The translations under genes and the position numbers were made by a program. Of a stretch of 64,000 nucleotides of DNA, positions 27,431 through 35,846 are shown one piece after another. The notes beneath the pieces are model-generated. The model saw nothing but the letters and a program-made list of their open reading frames with translations, was not told the DNA's origin and did no database searches. Source of the DNA: an uncultured Clostridia bacterium (GTDB lineage: Bacteria > Bacillota > Clostridia > Oscillospirales > Acutalibacteraceae). The stretch lies in assembly GCA_947585745.1 (NCBI GenBank), contig CANPXF010000006.1, positions 28,782-92,781 of the forward strand, written 5' to 3'. The first letter of the stretch is position 1. Each line of letters starts with the position of its first letter.

Positions 27431-27465
27431 AAAAAAATGGCTGTCAATTCAAATTTCTGACAGCC
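27431..27465 (-). terminator. Terminator after the patatin-like gene
   Basis: On the minus strand GGCTGTCA, an 11-base loop, TGACAGCC and then a run of seven T, immediately after the stop codon. Confidence 0.85.
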
Positions 27466-27472
27466 GTATAAT

Positions 27473-28351
27473 TTAACTATTAAGATATTCCAACATCGGC
27501 TTTATCGACTTACCGCCCGTTTCTCTGCCGATTTGATAGAGCTCTCTGAGCTTTTCTTTGTCGTGGTCGACACGCTTTACCTTTACAGGCTCCTCAGGTC
27601 TTATCACAAAAATCTTTCCCTCTTTTTCAAGCCGTATAATATTTTCAACAATCTCGTTGTAATGCTCGGGAACATTATAAACAGTTTTCAAAAATCCGGG
27701 GTGGTTTTTATATTTTCCTCGATACATCATTTTCATAAGCTTCGACAACGGTTTCTTGCGGTAGCTTATGTCACGGGTTAGAATAAGAACAATTTTCTCA
27801 TATCCGTTTTCCATAGCCCATTCATACGGAATCGGATTCGCAACGCCCCCGTCAAGGTAATTTCTCCCCTCGACTTCAACCTCCTTTGACAGAACAGGCA
27901 TACTGCTCGACGCCCTGCAGGCGGTTAAAAAATCGGAGCAGTTATCCTTTTCAAACGCTTTGGTTTCACCCGTTTCACAGTCGGTAGTAAAAGCGAAGAA
28001 TTTTTGTTGTTTGTTGCTGAAAAATGTTTCGTAATCTAAAGGCACAAGCTCGTGGCTTATTTCTCCGAAAAGAAAGTCAAAGTTGAAAATCATTTTATCT
28101 TTTATAAGACTTCTAAGGCTTACATACCTTTTATCATTCACAAAATCGAGATTTACTTTTGCCGTGCGTCCTATCTGTTTCGAGAGATAATTTATCGCGC
28201 AAAGAGAACCCGCGGACACTCCCCCGACGCAGGGAAAGTAAATATCGTTTTCCATAAATACGTCTAAAACTCCGCAGGTAAAAAAGCTTCGTAAAGCTCC
28301 TCCTTCAAGAATCAGCGCGGTTTTTTCGGTTTTAAATTCCAATAAATTCAC
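27473..28351 (-). CDS. Patatin-like phospholipase (RssA/YlbK type)
   Basis: A 292-residue serine lipase of the patatin group. The oxyanion motif is LILEGGALRSFFTCGVLD, the nucleophile elbow GVSAGS, and the Asp of the dyad is in YLDGGVANPIPY. It has no signal peptide, so it should be cytoplasmic. The start at GTG 28351 lacks a clear ribosome site; TTG 28342 is an alternative. It has its own promoter and terminator and is a single-gene unit. The natural lipid substrate is unknown. Confidence 0.88.
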   Translation of the reverse strand: MNLLEFKTEKTALILEGGALRSFFTCGVLDVFMENDIYFPCVGGVSAGSLCAINYLSKQIGRTAKVNLDFVNDKRYVSLRSLIKDKMIFNFDFLFGEISHELVPLDYETFFSNKQQKFFAFTTDCETGETKAFEKDNCSDFLTACRASSSMPVLSKEVEVEGRNYLDGGVANPIPYEWAMENGYEKIVLILTRDISYRKKPLSKLMKMMYRGKYKNHPGFLKTVYNVPEHYNEIVENIIRLEKEGKIFVIRPEEPVKVKRVDHDKEKLRELYQIGRETGGKSIKPMLEYLNS

Positions 28352-28377
28352 CAGCTGTCAAAATTTTTTACTCATAA

Positions 28378-28406
28378 ATTATAATACAAACTTATATTAA
28401 AATCAA
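28378..28406 (-). promoter_or_regulatory. Promoter of the patatin-like gene
   Basis: On the minus strand TTGATT (28406-28401), 17 bp, TATAAT (28383-28378), about 27 bp before the start. Confidence 0.7.
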
Positions 28407-28509
28407 ATTTTTATAATTAAAATCTTCTAAAGAATAAACAAATTTAAGGTAATAATTTGATTACACAAAAACGTATGAAGGCTGACAGCATAGCCTTGCG
28501 GGAATAATT

Positions 28510-28542
28510 ACAAAAAAACAGGATAGGTAAAAACCTATCCTG
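28510..28542 (-). terminator. Terminator after the PepSY gene
   Basis: On the minus strand CAGGATAGGT, a four-base loop, ACCTATCCTG and seven T. Confidence 0.88.
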
Positions 28543-28561
28543 CCAAAAATATTAAATTTTA

Positions 28562-29551
28562 TTAACCCCAGGCGTCTATATCCTTGCTGATAATTTTTCC
28601 TGTTTTAGCGTTTATCTCGTACTCGTACTCGTAATGGCCCTTATAGAATTCAATCTCATAAACCTGGAGTCCGTCATCATAATCAAGCTTTGCCTTTGTA
28701 AAAATCACCTGCGAGCTTTTAAATCCCGCATTTTTAAGCGCTATTGACTTAGCCTTTGCCATTGTGATTTTTTTGCCCGAAGAATTAGCGATTTTCTTAA
28801 CTTCTTTCGAGATAATTTTTCCCGATTTCGCAGTTATTTCATAATCGTACTTCTTGTTTTTAGTCTTAAATTCAATCTCGTAAACCTTAATTCCGTCATC
28901 GTAATCAAGCTTAGTCTTTATGAATTTTGCGTTGCTTTTCTTAACGTTGGCGTTTTTAAGCGCTATTGACTTAGCTTTAGCCATTGTAATATTTTTACCG
29001 GAAGACTTGGCGATTCTCTTAACTTCCTTTGAGATAATCTTTCCTGTTTTAGCGTTGATTTCGTAATCATACTTTTTGTTTTTTGTTGTAAATTCAATAT
29101 CGTAAACCTGAATTCCGTCATCGTAATCAAGCTTTGTCTTTATGAATTTAGCCTTGCTTTTCTTAACATTGGCGTTTTTAAGCGCTTTTGATTTAGCTTT
29201 AGCCAACGAAATTTTCTTTCCCGAAGATTTGGCAATCTTTTTAACTTCTTTTGAAAGAATTTTTCCTGTTTTTGCGTTTATCTCGTAATCAAACTTTTTA
29301 GTTTTTGTTACAAAATCAACATCGTAAACTCTTATACCGTCGTCATAATCAAGCTTTACCTTTGTAAACTTCGCTTTGCTTTTCTTAACTTTAGCGTTTT
29401 TAAGAGCAATTGATTTCGCCTTTGACTCTCCGATATAGCCTTTCGCGCAGGTGGATACAGACAAAATGCTAAATGCCATAATTGCCGCAACCAGTACGCA
29501 TAATGATGTGATTATTATATTTCTTTTTCTTTTAGCAACAGTATTTGTCAT
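28562..29551 (-). CDS. Exported protein with four PepSY-like repeats
   Basis: A 329-residue protein with an N-terminal membrane segment (IIITSLCVLVAAIMAFSILS) and four near-identical repeats of about 73 residues. Each contains an AKSIALKNA-like helix, a KLDYDDGI turn, a V/IYDI/VEF strand and YEINAKTGKIISKEV. This is the PepSY fold, often an inhibitor or sensor domain exported to the cell surface. The repeats are close enough at DNA level to recombine. The gene follows the two-component kinase by 58 bp, which suggests control by or a sensory link to that system. Lysine is strikingly abundant. Confidence 0.82.
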   Translation of the reverse strand: MTNTVAKRKRNIIITSLCVLVAAIMAFSILSVSTCAKGYIGESKAKSIALKNAKVKKSKAKFTKVKLDYDDGIRVYDVDFVTKTKKFDYEINAKTGKILSKEVKKIAKSSGKKISLAKAKSKALKNANVKKSKAKFIKTKLDYDDGIQVYDIEFTTKNKKYDYEINAKTGKIISKEVKRIAKSSGKNITMAKAKSIALKNANVKKSNAKFIKTKLDYDDGIKVYEIEFKTKNKKYDYEITAKSGKIISKEVKKIANSSGKKITMAKAKSIALKNAGFKSSQVIFTKAKLDYDDGLQVYEIEFYKGHYEYEYEINAKTGKIISKDIDAWG

Positions 29552-29609
29552 ATTAATTCCTCCTTTTTCTGTTGTAACTATATATTATAATCGAAATATT
29601 AAAATAAGA

Positions 29610-31052
29610 TTAGAGCGCGGGAATTTTTACAATAAATTTTGAACCTTTATTTAACTCGCTTTCTACAGAAACAGTTCCACCGTGCCATTTAGCAATATCC
29701 TTCACCATTGAAAGCCCAAGTCCGTTCCCGCTTGAGCCTCTTGAAGAATCTGCCTGATAAAAACGGTCAAAAATCTTATCAATATCATTTTGCGCAATTC
29801 CCACTCCGTTATCCTCGACAGATAATACCGCGCTACTGTCCTCTTTTTTTAATTTTACATTAATATATCCGTTTTCATTTCCGTAACGGTAAGAGTTGGA
29901 AATTAAATTTGTAAGCAGTCTTGAAATTAAAGCTCTGTCACCGTTTATTTTGATTTCATCCTCAACCTCATAATTAAGCTCAATATTTTTTTCTCTAATA
30001 AGCTTCATATCAAAACAGATAAGCTTAACAGCCTCGGAAAAATCAAGAACTTCCTTTTTGTATCGGTCGGAATTGTTTTCAATTCTTGAAAGCTCAAGAA
30101 TACCGTCAATTATGTTGGACATATTTCTGCCCTGTTTTTTTATCATTTTTATTGCGTCTATATATTCCTGATTGGTCTGCTCTTCGCTGAGGGAATAATC
30201 GCATTGTGCCATAATAACCGACATCGGCGTTCTAAGCTCGTGAGACGCGTCGGATATAAATTGCTTTTGCATATCAAAAGACTCGTTGAGCTTTATAAAC
30301 ATATTATTAAACGTATCGGTTAAATTTCTGACCTCGGGGGCATTTGATTTTATATTGATACGCTTATGCAAATCATCTCCGCTACTGATTTGCGAGGCGG
30401 TTTCGGTTATCTTCTTTATGGGGTTTAGTGAAAAATAAACTATTATACAGCCTCCCGCAATTGCAATTATAAGCAAAATCGGAAGAACCCATATAGCCGC
30501 TGTTTCAAAAGAATTCAGCGCCGCCTCGCTCGTAGACGCCGATATTGTTCCACGCATCCAAAGTGAACCAAGTCCTGATATATCCTCATTATTATAGATA
30601 TTCTGTAATTGCTGAATGTTAATTTTTTCATCAAAAATAAAAAGCTTTTCTCCGTTGTCGAATATTTCTCTTATTTCAGGCTCAAATGGTTCGTCGGAAA
30701 TTCTGTTGCTTCCCATTAAAAATTCACCGTCGTCACTGTAAACTCCGACCTTAACACCTCTTTCATACGACTTGAAATTATCGGACAGAATATCAAAAAT
30801 TCTATTGAGTACTGTTGAGCGGTCTAAAACAGACTCGTCATAATCGTCATAGTATTCATCAAAATAATCGTCGTCAAATTCATTTGTAAAGGAATCAATA
30901 TTGTCGTAAACTACATCTTGGAGCGTATCTTTAAGCTGTTGCTCGGTTTCGGTTTTACTAAAAGAGAAAATAAGCCAGAAAGAGAAAACTACTATCGTTG
31001 CGGTAACAATAGCAAACCAAATTGCTATTCTGAGCTTTATTGAAATCTTCAC
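29610..31052 (-). CDS. Sensor histidine kinase
   Basis: A 480-residue membrane kinase. It has transmembrane helices near residues 9-30 and 190-212 around a ~155-residue extracytoplasmic sensor with an unusual acidic patch (NEFDDDYFDEYYDDYDES). HAMP follows, then the dimerisation/phosphorylation helix FISDASHELRTPMSVIMAQ, the N box LLTNLISNSYRYG, and the ATP lid motifs VEDNGVGI and GNGLGLSMVKDI. It overlaps the regulator gene by 4 bp. The acidic sensor suggests cation or cationic-peptide sensing; that is inference. Confidence 0.92.
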   Translation of the reverse strand: MKISIKLRIAIWFAIVTATIVVFSFWLIFSFSKTETEQQLKDTLQDVVYDNIDSFTNEFDDDYFDEYYDDYDESVLDRSTVLNRIFDILSDNFKSYERGVKVGVYSDDGEFLMGSNRISDEPFEPEIREIFDNGEKLFIFDEKINIQQLQNIYNNEDISGLGSLWMRGTISASTSEAALNSFETAAIWVLPILLIIAIAGGCIIVYFSLNPIKKITETASQISSGDDLHKRINIKSNAPEVRNLTDTFNNMFIKLNESFDMQKQFISDASHELRTPMSVIMAQCDYSLSEEQTNQEYIDAIKMIKKQGRNMSNIIDGILELSRIENNSDRYKKEVLDFSEAVKLICFDMKLIREKNIELNYEVEDEIKINGDRALISRLLTNLISNSYRYGNENGYINVKLKKEDSSAVLSVEDNGVGIAQNDIDKIFDRFYQADSSRGSSGNGLGLSMVKDIAKWHGGTVSVESELNKGSKFIVKIPAL

Positions 31053-31714
31053 CTTAAAACATACCCCTTTCCGCGCACCGTATGGATATATTTACGTTCA
31101 TAACCGACGTCAATTTTTTGTCTGAGATAACGAATATACACGTCGACAACATTAGTACCGCCCTCGTAGTCAAAGTTCCATATATGGTCCTCAATCTTTT
31201 CCCTTGACAGCACAATATCGCGGTTTATCATAAGATATTCCAAAAGCGAATACTCCTTCGGCGAAAGCTCAATCGGCTTATCACCGCGTTTAACCGTATG
31301 CTTGTCTATATTTAAGATTAAATCGTCTACCACAAGCTCATTTACGGAAACGTTATGCTTTTTTCTTGTGGCAACCCTTATTCTCGCCATAACCTCATCA
31401 AGCGAAAACGGCTTTACTATATAATCGTCAGCTCCGCTGTCCAATCCGAAAACTCTGTCCTCAATCGAGTCCTTTGCGGTTAAAAATATAACAGGGGTAT
31501 TAATGCCGTTTGAACGCATATAGTGCAAAACCTCATAGCCGTCTGCTTTAGGAAGCATTATATCTAAAATTACAACGTCATAATCAGTCATTGCGAGGAA
31601 ATCCATTGCCTCTTCACCGTCAAAGCAACTGTCAACGCTGTAATTCTGTTTTGTTATCTTTTGGCTAAGAATTTTATTTAAATCTTTTTCATCTTCAACA
31701 ACTAAAACTCTCAT
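31049..31714 (-). CDS. OmpR-family response regulator
   Basis: A 221-residue regulator with a receiver domain (RVLVVEDEKDLNKI, phospho-Asp in YDVVILDIMLPK, VIFLTAKD and the YIVKPF lysine). A winged-helix output domain ends YIRYLRQKIDVG and HTVRGKGYVLR. ATG 31714 has GGAGG seven bases before it and fits the family N terminus; the frame opens at 31747. With the kinase it probably controls the downstream PepSY gene and targets elsewhere. Confidence 0.93.
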   Translation of the reverse strand: MRVLVVEDEKDLNKILSQKITKQNYSVDSCFDGEEAMDFLAMTDYDVVILDIMLPKADGYEVLHYMRSNGINTPVIFLTAKDSIEDRVFGLDSGADDYIVKPFSLDEVMARIRVATRKKHNVSVNELVVDDLILNIDKHTVKRGDKPIELSPKEYSLLEYLMINRDIVLSREKIEDHIWNFDYEGGTNVVDVYIRYLRQKIDVGYERKYIHTVRGKGYVLR

Positions 31715-31735
31715 TTTTATACCTCCTGTATTTTT

Positions 31736-31764
31736 ATCGTACGTCATATATTAAAATAAGTCAA
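31736..31764 (-). promoter_or_regulatory. Promoter of the two-component operon
   Basis: On the minus strand TTGACT (31764-31759), 17 bp, TACGAT (31741-31736), about 20 bp before the regulator start. This leaves a very short leader. Confidence 0.65.
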
Positions 31765-31879
31765 GAAAATTAGAGTACAATTAAAAAGTTTTAACAAATT
31801 TAACATTATATTGTCAAAATGGTATTAAAGCAAAGTTAATTAAACTAAAATAAAAGCGTAAATCATTTAATGTTTTGTA

Positions 31880-31908
31880 TTGACAAAAACCCACCGATAT
31901 GATATTAT
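31880..31908 (+). promoter_or_regulatory. tRNA cluster promoter
   Basis: TTGACA, 17 bp, TATTAT, ending about 20 bp before the first tRNA-Ser. Confidence 0.8.
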
Positions 31909-31929
31909 AACAAATGCTGAAATAAGCAC

Positions 31930-32018
31930 GGAGAGGTGTCCGAGTGGTTTAAGGAGCTAGTCTTGAAAACTAGTGATCCCGCAAGGGACCAAGGGTTCGA
32001 ATCCCTTCCTCTCCGCCA
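31930..32018 (+). tRNA. tRNA-Ser (UGA)
   Basis: An 89-nt class II tRNA with encoded CCA. The acceptor stem is GGAGAGG/CCTCTCC, the anticodon arm CTAGT-CTTGAAA-ACTAG gives anticodon TGA, and there is a long variable arm (GATCCCGCAAGGGACC). Confidence 0.95.
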
Positions 32019-32033
32019 TATAATTTACCATAC

Positions 32034-32123
32034 GGAGGATTACTCAAGTGGTGAAGAGGCTCCCCTGCTAAGGGAGTAGGTCGGGCAACCGGCGCGAGGG
32101 TTCAAATCCCTTGTCCTCCGCCA
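32034..32123 (+). tRNA. tRNA-Ser (GCU)
   Basis: A 90-nt class II tRNA with encoded CCA. The acceptor is GGAGGA/TCCTCC, the anticodon arm CTCCC-CTGCTAA-GGGAG gives anticodon GCT, and the long variable arm is TAGGTCGGGCAACCGGC. Confidence 0.95.
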
Positions 32124-32126
32124 AAA

Positions 32127-32155
32127 AAGCCAAGGATTTTTCCTTGGCTTTTTTA
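32127..32155 (+). terminator. Terminator after the tRNA-Ser pair
   Basis: AAGCCAAGGA, four T and TCCTTGGCTT, followed by a T-rich tail. Confidence 0.9.
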
Positions 32156-32309
32156 TTTTTATTATGTTTTGATGTTTTTTTAATTCTTGACAAAATATAT
32201 ATCATATTATAAAATAAACAAGATAAAAATATATGCTCCAATTACTGCCTTTCAAAACATTTTTTTACTAAAAAATCATTTTATTGAAATTTTATAAAAT
32301 TTAATATAC

Positions 32310-32386
32310 GTCTTCGTAGCTCAGCAGGATAGAGCGTTCGCCTCCTAAGCGAAAGGCCGTGGGTTCGAATCCCGCCGAGGACGCCA
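32310..32386 (+). tRNA. tRNA-Arg (CCU)
   Basis: A 77-nt tRNA with encoded CCA. The acceptor is GTCTTCG/CGAGGAC, and the anticodon arm TTCGC-CTCCTAA-GCGAA gives anticodon CCT. It stands alone with its own terminator. Confidence 0.95.
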
Positions 32387-32390
32387 TTGA

Positions 32391-32426
32391 AAGCCGATTT
32401 TGATTTTTTCATATCGGCTTTTTTAT
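32391..32426 (+). terminator. Terminator after tRNA-Arg
   Basis: AAGCCGAT, a 14-base loop and ATCGGCTT, then TTTTATTT. Confidence 0.85.
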
Positions 32427-32496
32427 TTGAGATTTTTTATAACTGATTTTTATATAAATTTAAACACGGTTACATATAAATGAGTAGATAACTTTA

Positions 32497-32525
32497 TAGA
32501 CAAACATTTTCGGTTATGATATAAT
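32497..32525 (+). promoter_or_regulatory. Promoter of feoAB
   Basis: TAGACA, 17 bp, TATAAT, about 30 bp before the start. I saw no clear Fur or DtxR operator over it. Confidence 0.65.
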
Positions 32526-32555
32526 TTCAAGTAGATTTAATTTAGGGAGTACGAA

Positions 32556-34901
32556 ATGAAATTAAAGGAAATGGCGGTCGGCGAACACGCAAGGATTGAG
32601 AGCGTAGGCGGAAAAGGCGCTTTACGACAGCATTTACTCGATATGGGAGTTATCCCGGGCAGTGAGGTAACGCTTATTAAATATGCCCCTATGGGCGACC
32701 CTATGGAAATTAGGATACACGATTACGAGCTGACTCTGCGTCTGGAAGACGCGCAGAAAATTACCGTAAAGCATATTGATAAATTGGTTTCTGCAAACAA
32801 ACCAGATAAAGCGAAAAGAAAAACCGAGCATTTGGGATTGGGAGAGGAAGGAAGATTTCACCAAAAGGGCGACGGCAACCCCCTGCCCGACAACGCTGAA
32901 TTAAGCTTTGCGTTAGCAGGCAATCAAAACAGCGGTAAAACAACGCTTTTTAATCAGCTTACAGGTTCAAATCAGAGAATAGGAAATTTCCCAGGCGTTA
33001 CGGTCGACCGTAAGGACGGAGTTATAAAGGAATATCCAAACACCTTGGTTACGGATTTGCCCGGTATATACTCAATGTCGCCGTATTCAAGCGAGGAGCT
33101 TGTATCGCGTAATTTTATCTTGGACGAAAAGCCAAAGGCGATAATCAACATAGTTGACGCTACCAATATTGAGCGCAACCTTTATCTTACAATGCAGCTT
33201 TTGGAGCTTGGTATTCCCGTTGTTGTCGCGCTGAATATGATGGATGAGCTTACAGGCAACGGCGGTTACATAGACGTAAACCTTATGGAGGAGCTTCTCG
33301 GGGTCCCAACGGTTCCCATTTCTGCCGCAAAAAACGAGGGAATTGACGAGCTTGTAAAGCACGCGGTTCATATTGCGCACTACCAGGAAATCCCTCTGAA
33401 ACAGGATTTTTGTGATAACAGCTACCACGGCGGAGCCGTACACCGATGTCTGCACGCGGTCTGCCACCTTATTGAGGACCACGCTGAAAAAGCGAATATC
33501 CCTGTGCGTTTTGCCACCACGAAAATAGTCGAGGGCGACAGTCTTATTCTTGAAAAGCTTAACCTTGACGCCAATGAAAAGGAAATGCTTGAACATATTA
33601 TTGTTCAGATGGAAAACGAACGCGGTCTTGACCGAAGCGCCGCAATCGCTGATATGCGTTTTTCCTTTATTAAAAAGGTTACCGACGCCTGCGTAAAAAA
33701 AGCTAAAAAAAGCAAAGAATATATAAGAAGTCAGAAAATCGACAAAATTCTCACGGGAAAATACACGGCCATTCCCACATTTATCTTAATTATGGCGTCG
33801 GTATTTTATCTTACTTTTAATGTTATCGGCGCATTTCTTCAGGATTTGCTGTCACTCGGAATTGACAGCGTTACAGGCCTGCTTGATAACGCGCTTACAA
33901 GCTGGAATGTAAACGAAGTCATACACGGACTTGTAATAGAAGGAATATGCGAGGGAGTCGGGAGCGTACTCAGCTTTCTTCCTGTTATAGTTACCCTGTT
34001 TTTCTTTTTATCAATTCTTGAAGACAGCGGTTATACCGCGAGAATTGCATTTTTTATGGATAAGCTGATACGCAAAATCGGACTTTCGGGACGAAGTATT
34101 GTTCCTATGCTGATAGGTTTCGGATGTACCGTTCCCGCAGTTATGTCAACGAGGACTCTTCCCAGCGAACGTGACAGAAAAATGACCATACTTCTCACGC
34201 CGTTTATGAGTTGTACGGCAAAGCTTCCGATTTACGCTTTCTTTGTCAGCGCTTTCTTTCCCAAACACGGCGGACTTATAATGACAGGCTTATATCTGCT
34301 CGGGATAGCCGTGGGTATACTTGTAGCGTTATTATTCAGACATACACTTTTCAGAGGCGAGGCAGTTCCGTTTGTTATGGAGCTACCGAACTACCGTATG
34401 CCGAGGCCCCGCAATGTAGGACAGCTTTTATGGGAAAAAGCGAAGGATTTTCTACAGCGGGCTTTTACCATTATTTTAATAGCTACAATAGTGGTATGGT
34501 TTTTACAAAGCTTTGACATACATTTCAATCTTGTATCAAATCCAGAAAACAGTATCCTTGCTCAAATTGCGGGATTATTAGCTCCGATTTTCGCTCCAAT
34601 CGGACTTGGAGATTGGAGAATATGCACATCGCTCATCAGCGGATTTATGGCAAAAGAAAGCGTTGTTTCCGTGCTGAATGTGCTGTACGGCTCGGGCGGA
34701 GTAACTCAAATGATGAGCGCCCTGTCAGCCGCGTGCCTGCTCGTTTTCAGCCTTTTATACACACCGTGCGTAGCGGCAATTGCCTCTATAAGGCGGGAGC
34801 TCGGAAGAAAAATTGCGCTCGGCGTTGTTGTATGGCAATGCTTTGTGGCTTGGTTTGTTGCATTATTGATGCACATTATCGGAATACTTATGGGGTTATA
34901 A
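32556..34901 (+). CDS. feoB: FeoA-FeoB fusion ferrous iron transporter
   Basis: A 781-residue fusion. Residues 1-75 form a FeoA SH3-like domain (LKEMAVGEHARIESVGGKGA, LLDMGVIPGSEVTL). A FeoB G-protein domain follows with G1 GNQNSGKTTLFN, a DLPGIYSMSPYS switch II, G4 LNMMDE and G5 PISAAKNEG. The membrane part from about residue 400 holds the two paired Gate-like repeats, with SGRSIVPMLIGFGCTVPA and MAKESVVSVL. It imports Fe2+ under anaerobic conditions. GGGAG precedes ATG 32556. The N-terminal FeoA fusion is common in Clostridia. A Cys-rich partner gene follows directly. Confidence 0.96.
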   Translation: MKLKEMAVGEHARIESVGGKGALRQHLLDMGVIPGSEVTLIKYAPMGDPMEIRIHDYELTLRLEDAQKITVKHIDKLVSANKPDKAKRKTEHLGLGEEGRFHQKGDGNPLPDNAELSFALAGNQNSGKTTLFNQLTGSNQRIGNFPGVTVDRKDGVIKEYPNTLVTDLPGIYSMSPYSSEELVSRNFILDEKPKAIINIVDATNIERNLYLTMQLLELGIPVVVALNMMDELTGNGGYIDVNLMEELLGVPTVPISAAKNEGIDELVKHAVHIAHYQEIPLKQDFCDNSYHGGAVHRCLHAVCHLIEDHAEKANIPVRFATTKIVEGDSLILEKLNLDANEKEMLEHIIVQMENERGLDRSAAIADMRFSFIKKVTDACVKKAKKSKEYIRSQKIDKILTGKYTAIPTFILIMASVFYLTFNVIGAFLQDLLSLGIDSVTGLLDNALTSWNVNEVIHGLVIEGICEGVGSVLSFLPVIVTLFFFLSILEDSGYTARIAFFMDKLIRKIGLSGRSIVPMLIGFGCTVPAVMSTRTLPSERDRKMTILLTPFMSCTAKLPIYAFFVSAFFPKHGGLIMTGLYLLGIAVGILVALLFRHTLFRGEAVPFVMELPNYRMPRPRNVGQLLWEKAKDFLQRAFTIILIATIVVWFLQSFDIHFNLVSNPENSILAQIAGLLAPIFAPIGLGDWRICTSLISGFMAKESVVSVLNVLYGSGGVTQMMSALSAACLLVFSLLYTPCVAAIASIRRELGRKIALGVVVWQCFVAWFVALLMHIIGILMGL

Positions 34902-34902
34902 T

Positions 34903-35067
34903 ATGAACTTTGCTGATATATTATTAATAACCGCAATCGCGATTGCCGTTTTTCTCGCAATAAGAAAAATAGTTAAAAACCGCGCAAACGACAAAAACTG
35001 CTGTGGCGAGTGCTTTAACTGTCCTAAGAATTGCGAAAATACGAAAACAAACGATAAATTCTTATAA
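34903..35067 (+). CDS. FeoB-associated Cys-rich membrane protein
   Basis: A 54-residue protein that starts one base after the feoB stop. It has one N-terminal transmembrane helix (DILLITAIAIAVFLAIRK) followed by a basic linker and the cysteine cluster KNCCGECFNCPKNCE. This is the arrangement of the small Feo-associated partner proteins found in Firmicutes. The cysteines may bind iron or act as a reductant at the FeoB pore. It is co-transcribed with feoB and ends at a strong terminator. Confidence 0.88.
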   Translation: MNFADILLITAIAIAVFLAIRKIVKNRANDKNCCGECFNCPKNCENTKTNDKFL

Positions 35068-35091
35068 TATTACAAAAAATATACAAAAGAT

Positions 35092-35134
35092 AAAGCCGAT
35101 AAGTTTTGATATTTACAAAACTTATCGGCTTTTT
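35092..35134. terminator. Bidirectional terminator
   Basis: AAAGCCGATAAGTTTT and its complement around an 8-10 base loop, with T tails on both strands. It lies between convergent feo and FNT genes. Confidence 0.9.
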
Positions 35135-35135
35135 A

Positions 35136-35747
35136 TTAAATTTTCTCTTTCTTTTTTTGCGTATTGGCAATTTTAAGCAAGGCGGGAATAAGCAATCCTC
35201 CCACACCGTTGCCTATTATTACTATCAGCAAAAATACAAGAGATTCAAAGGAAAAGGCGCGCGCGTTTACTATGTAGAACGTATCGGCGATTGAATGTTC
35301 AAATCCGCAGAGTATAAACGCGGGAATACAGAAAATTATACCTAAGTATGTGTTTTTCCGTTTATAAATTTCCACACATATGTAAATCAGTATTCCGCAA
35401 AATACAGCGTCTGTAAATACATTAATCGGCTCCTTCTCAAGCTTTGCCAAAACGATTTTTTCCACTTCCCCTATAGGAGATTTGACAATTCCCGCGATAA
35501 AACAGCCTATGGCATTTCCCACAATAGAAAACAGCGTGTATAGGAAAAACTTCCTGTCATTATCAAAAACATATCCGATACGCCCTGTATAAAGGCTTAA
35601 GCCGAAAGAAACAACCGCCATCAGTCCAACGGAAAATAACACGGCTCCGACGTATTTGTTTTCAACAGAAAGATATATTATTCCCCCGATTGAAATAGCG
35701 ATACCCGCCAAAATTGATTTTATACTTTCTTCTACAAATTTCATCAT
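35136..35747 (-). CDS. Formate/nitrite transporter (FNT) family protein
   Basis: A 203-residue protein with about six hydrophobic segments. Family marks are the first half-helix region LSLYTGRIGYVF and the second-repeat signature CGFEHSIADTFYI, with a further VIIGNGVGGLLIPALL. FNT proteins move formate, nitrite or hydrosulfide. The length is short for the family (usually 250-280), mainly at the N terminus and in loops. It is a single gene with its own start site. The substrate is undetermined. Confidence 0.82.
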   Translation of the reverse strand: MMKFVEESIKSILAGIAISIGGIIYLSVENKYVGAVLFSVGLMAVVSFGLSLYTGRIGYVFDNDRKFFLYTLFSIVGNAIGCFIAGIVKSPIGEVEKIVLAKLEKEPINVFTDAVFCGILIYICVEIYKRKNTYLGIIFCIPAFILCGFEHSIADTFYIVNARAFSFESLVFLLIVIIGNGVGGLLIPALLKIANTQKKKEKI

Positions 35748-35789
35748 TTTTCACCCCTGTTTTTTAATTGTAACATAAAAGAAACAGGA

Positions 35790-35827
35790 AGTAAAGAAAA
35801 CGGCAGGGCTTTTAAAGCCTTGCCGTT
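35790..35827 (-). terminator. Terminator after metY
   Basis: On the minus strand AACGGCAAGGCTTT pairs with AAAGCCCTGCCGTT (one mismatch), then TTCTTT. Confidence 0.85.
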
Positions 35828-35846
35828 ATACTTGCCGTTATATTTA

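Noticed and set aside
28600..29440. Regular DNA repeats that could suggest a CRISPR array or satellite
   Set aside because: The ~219-bp period is a coding repeat giving PepSY units; there are no short direct repeats with unique spacers.
33087..33596. 169-residue minus-strand open frame
   Set aside because: It is a shadow of the feoB G-domain; the plus-strand protein is conserved throughout.
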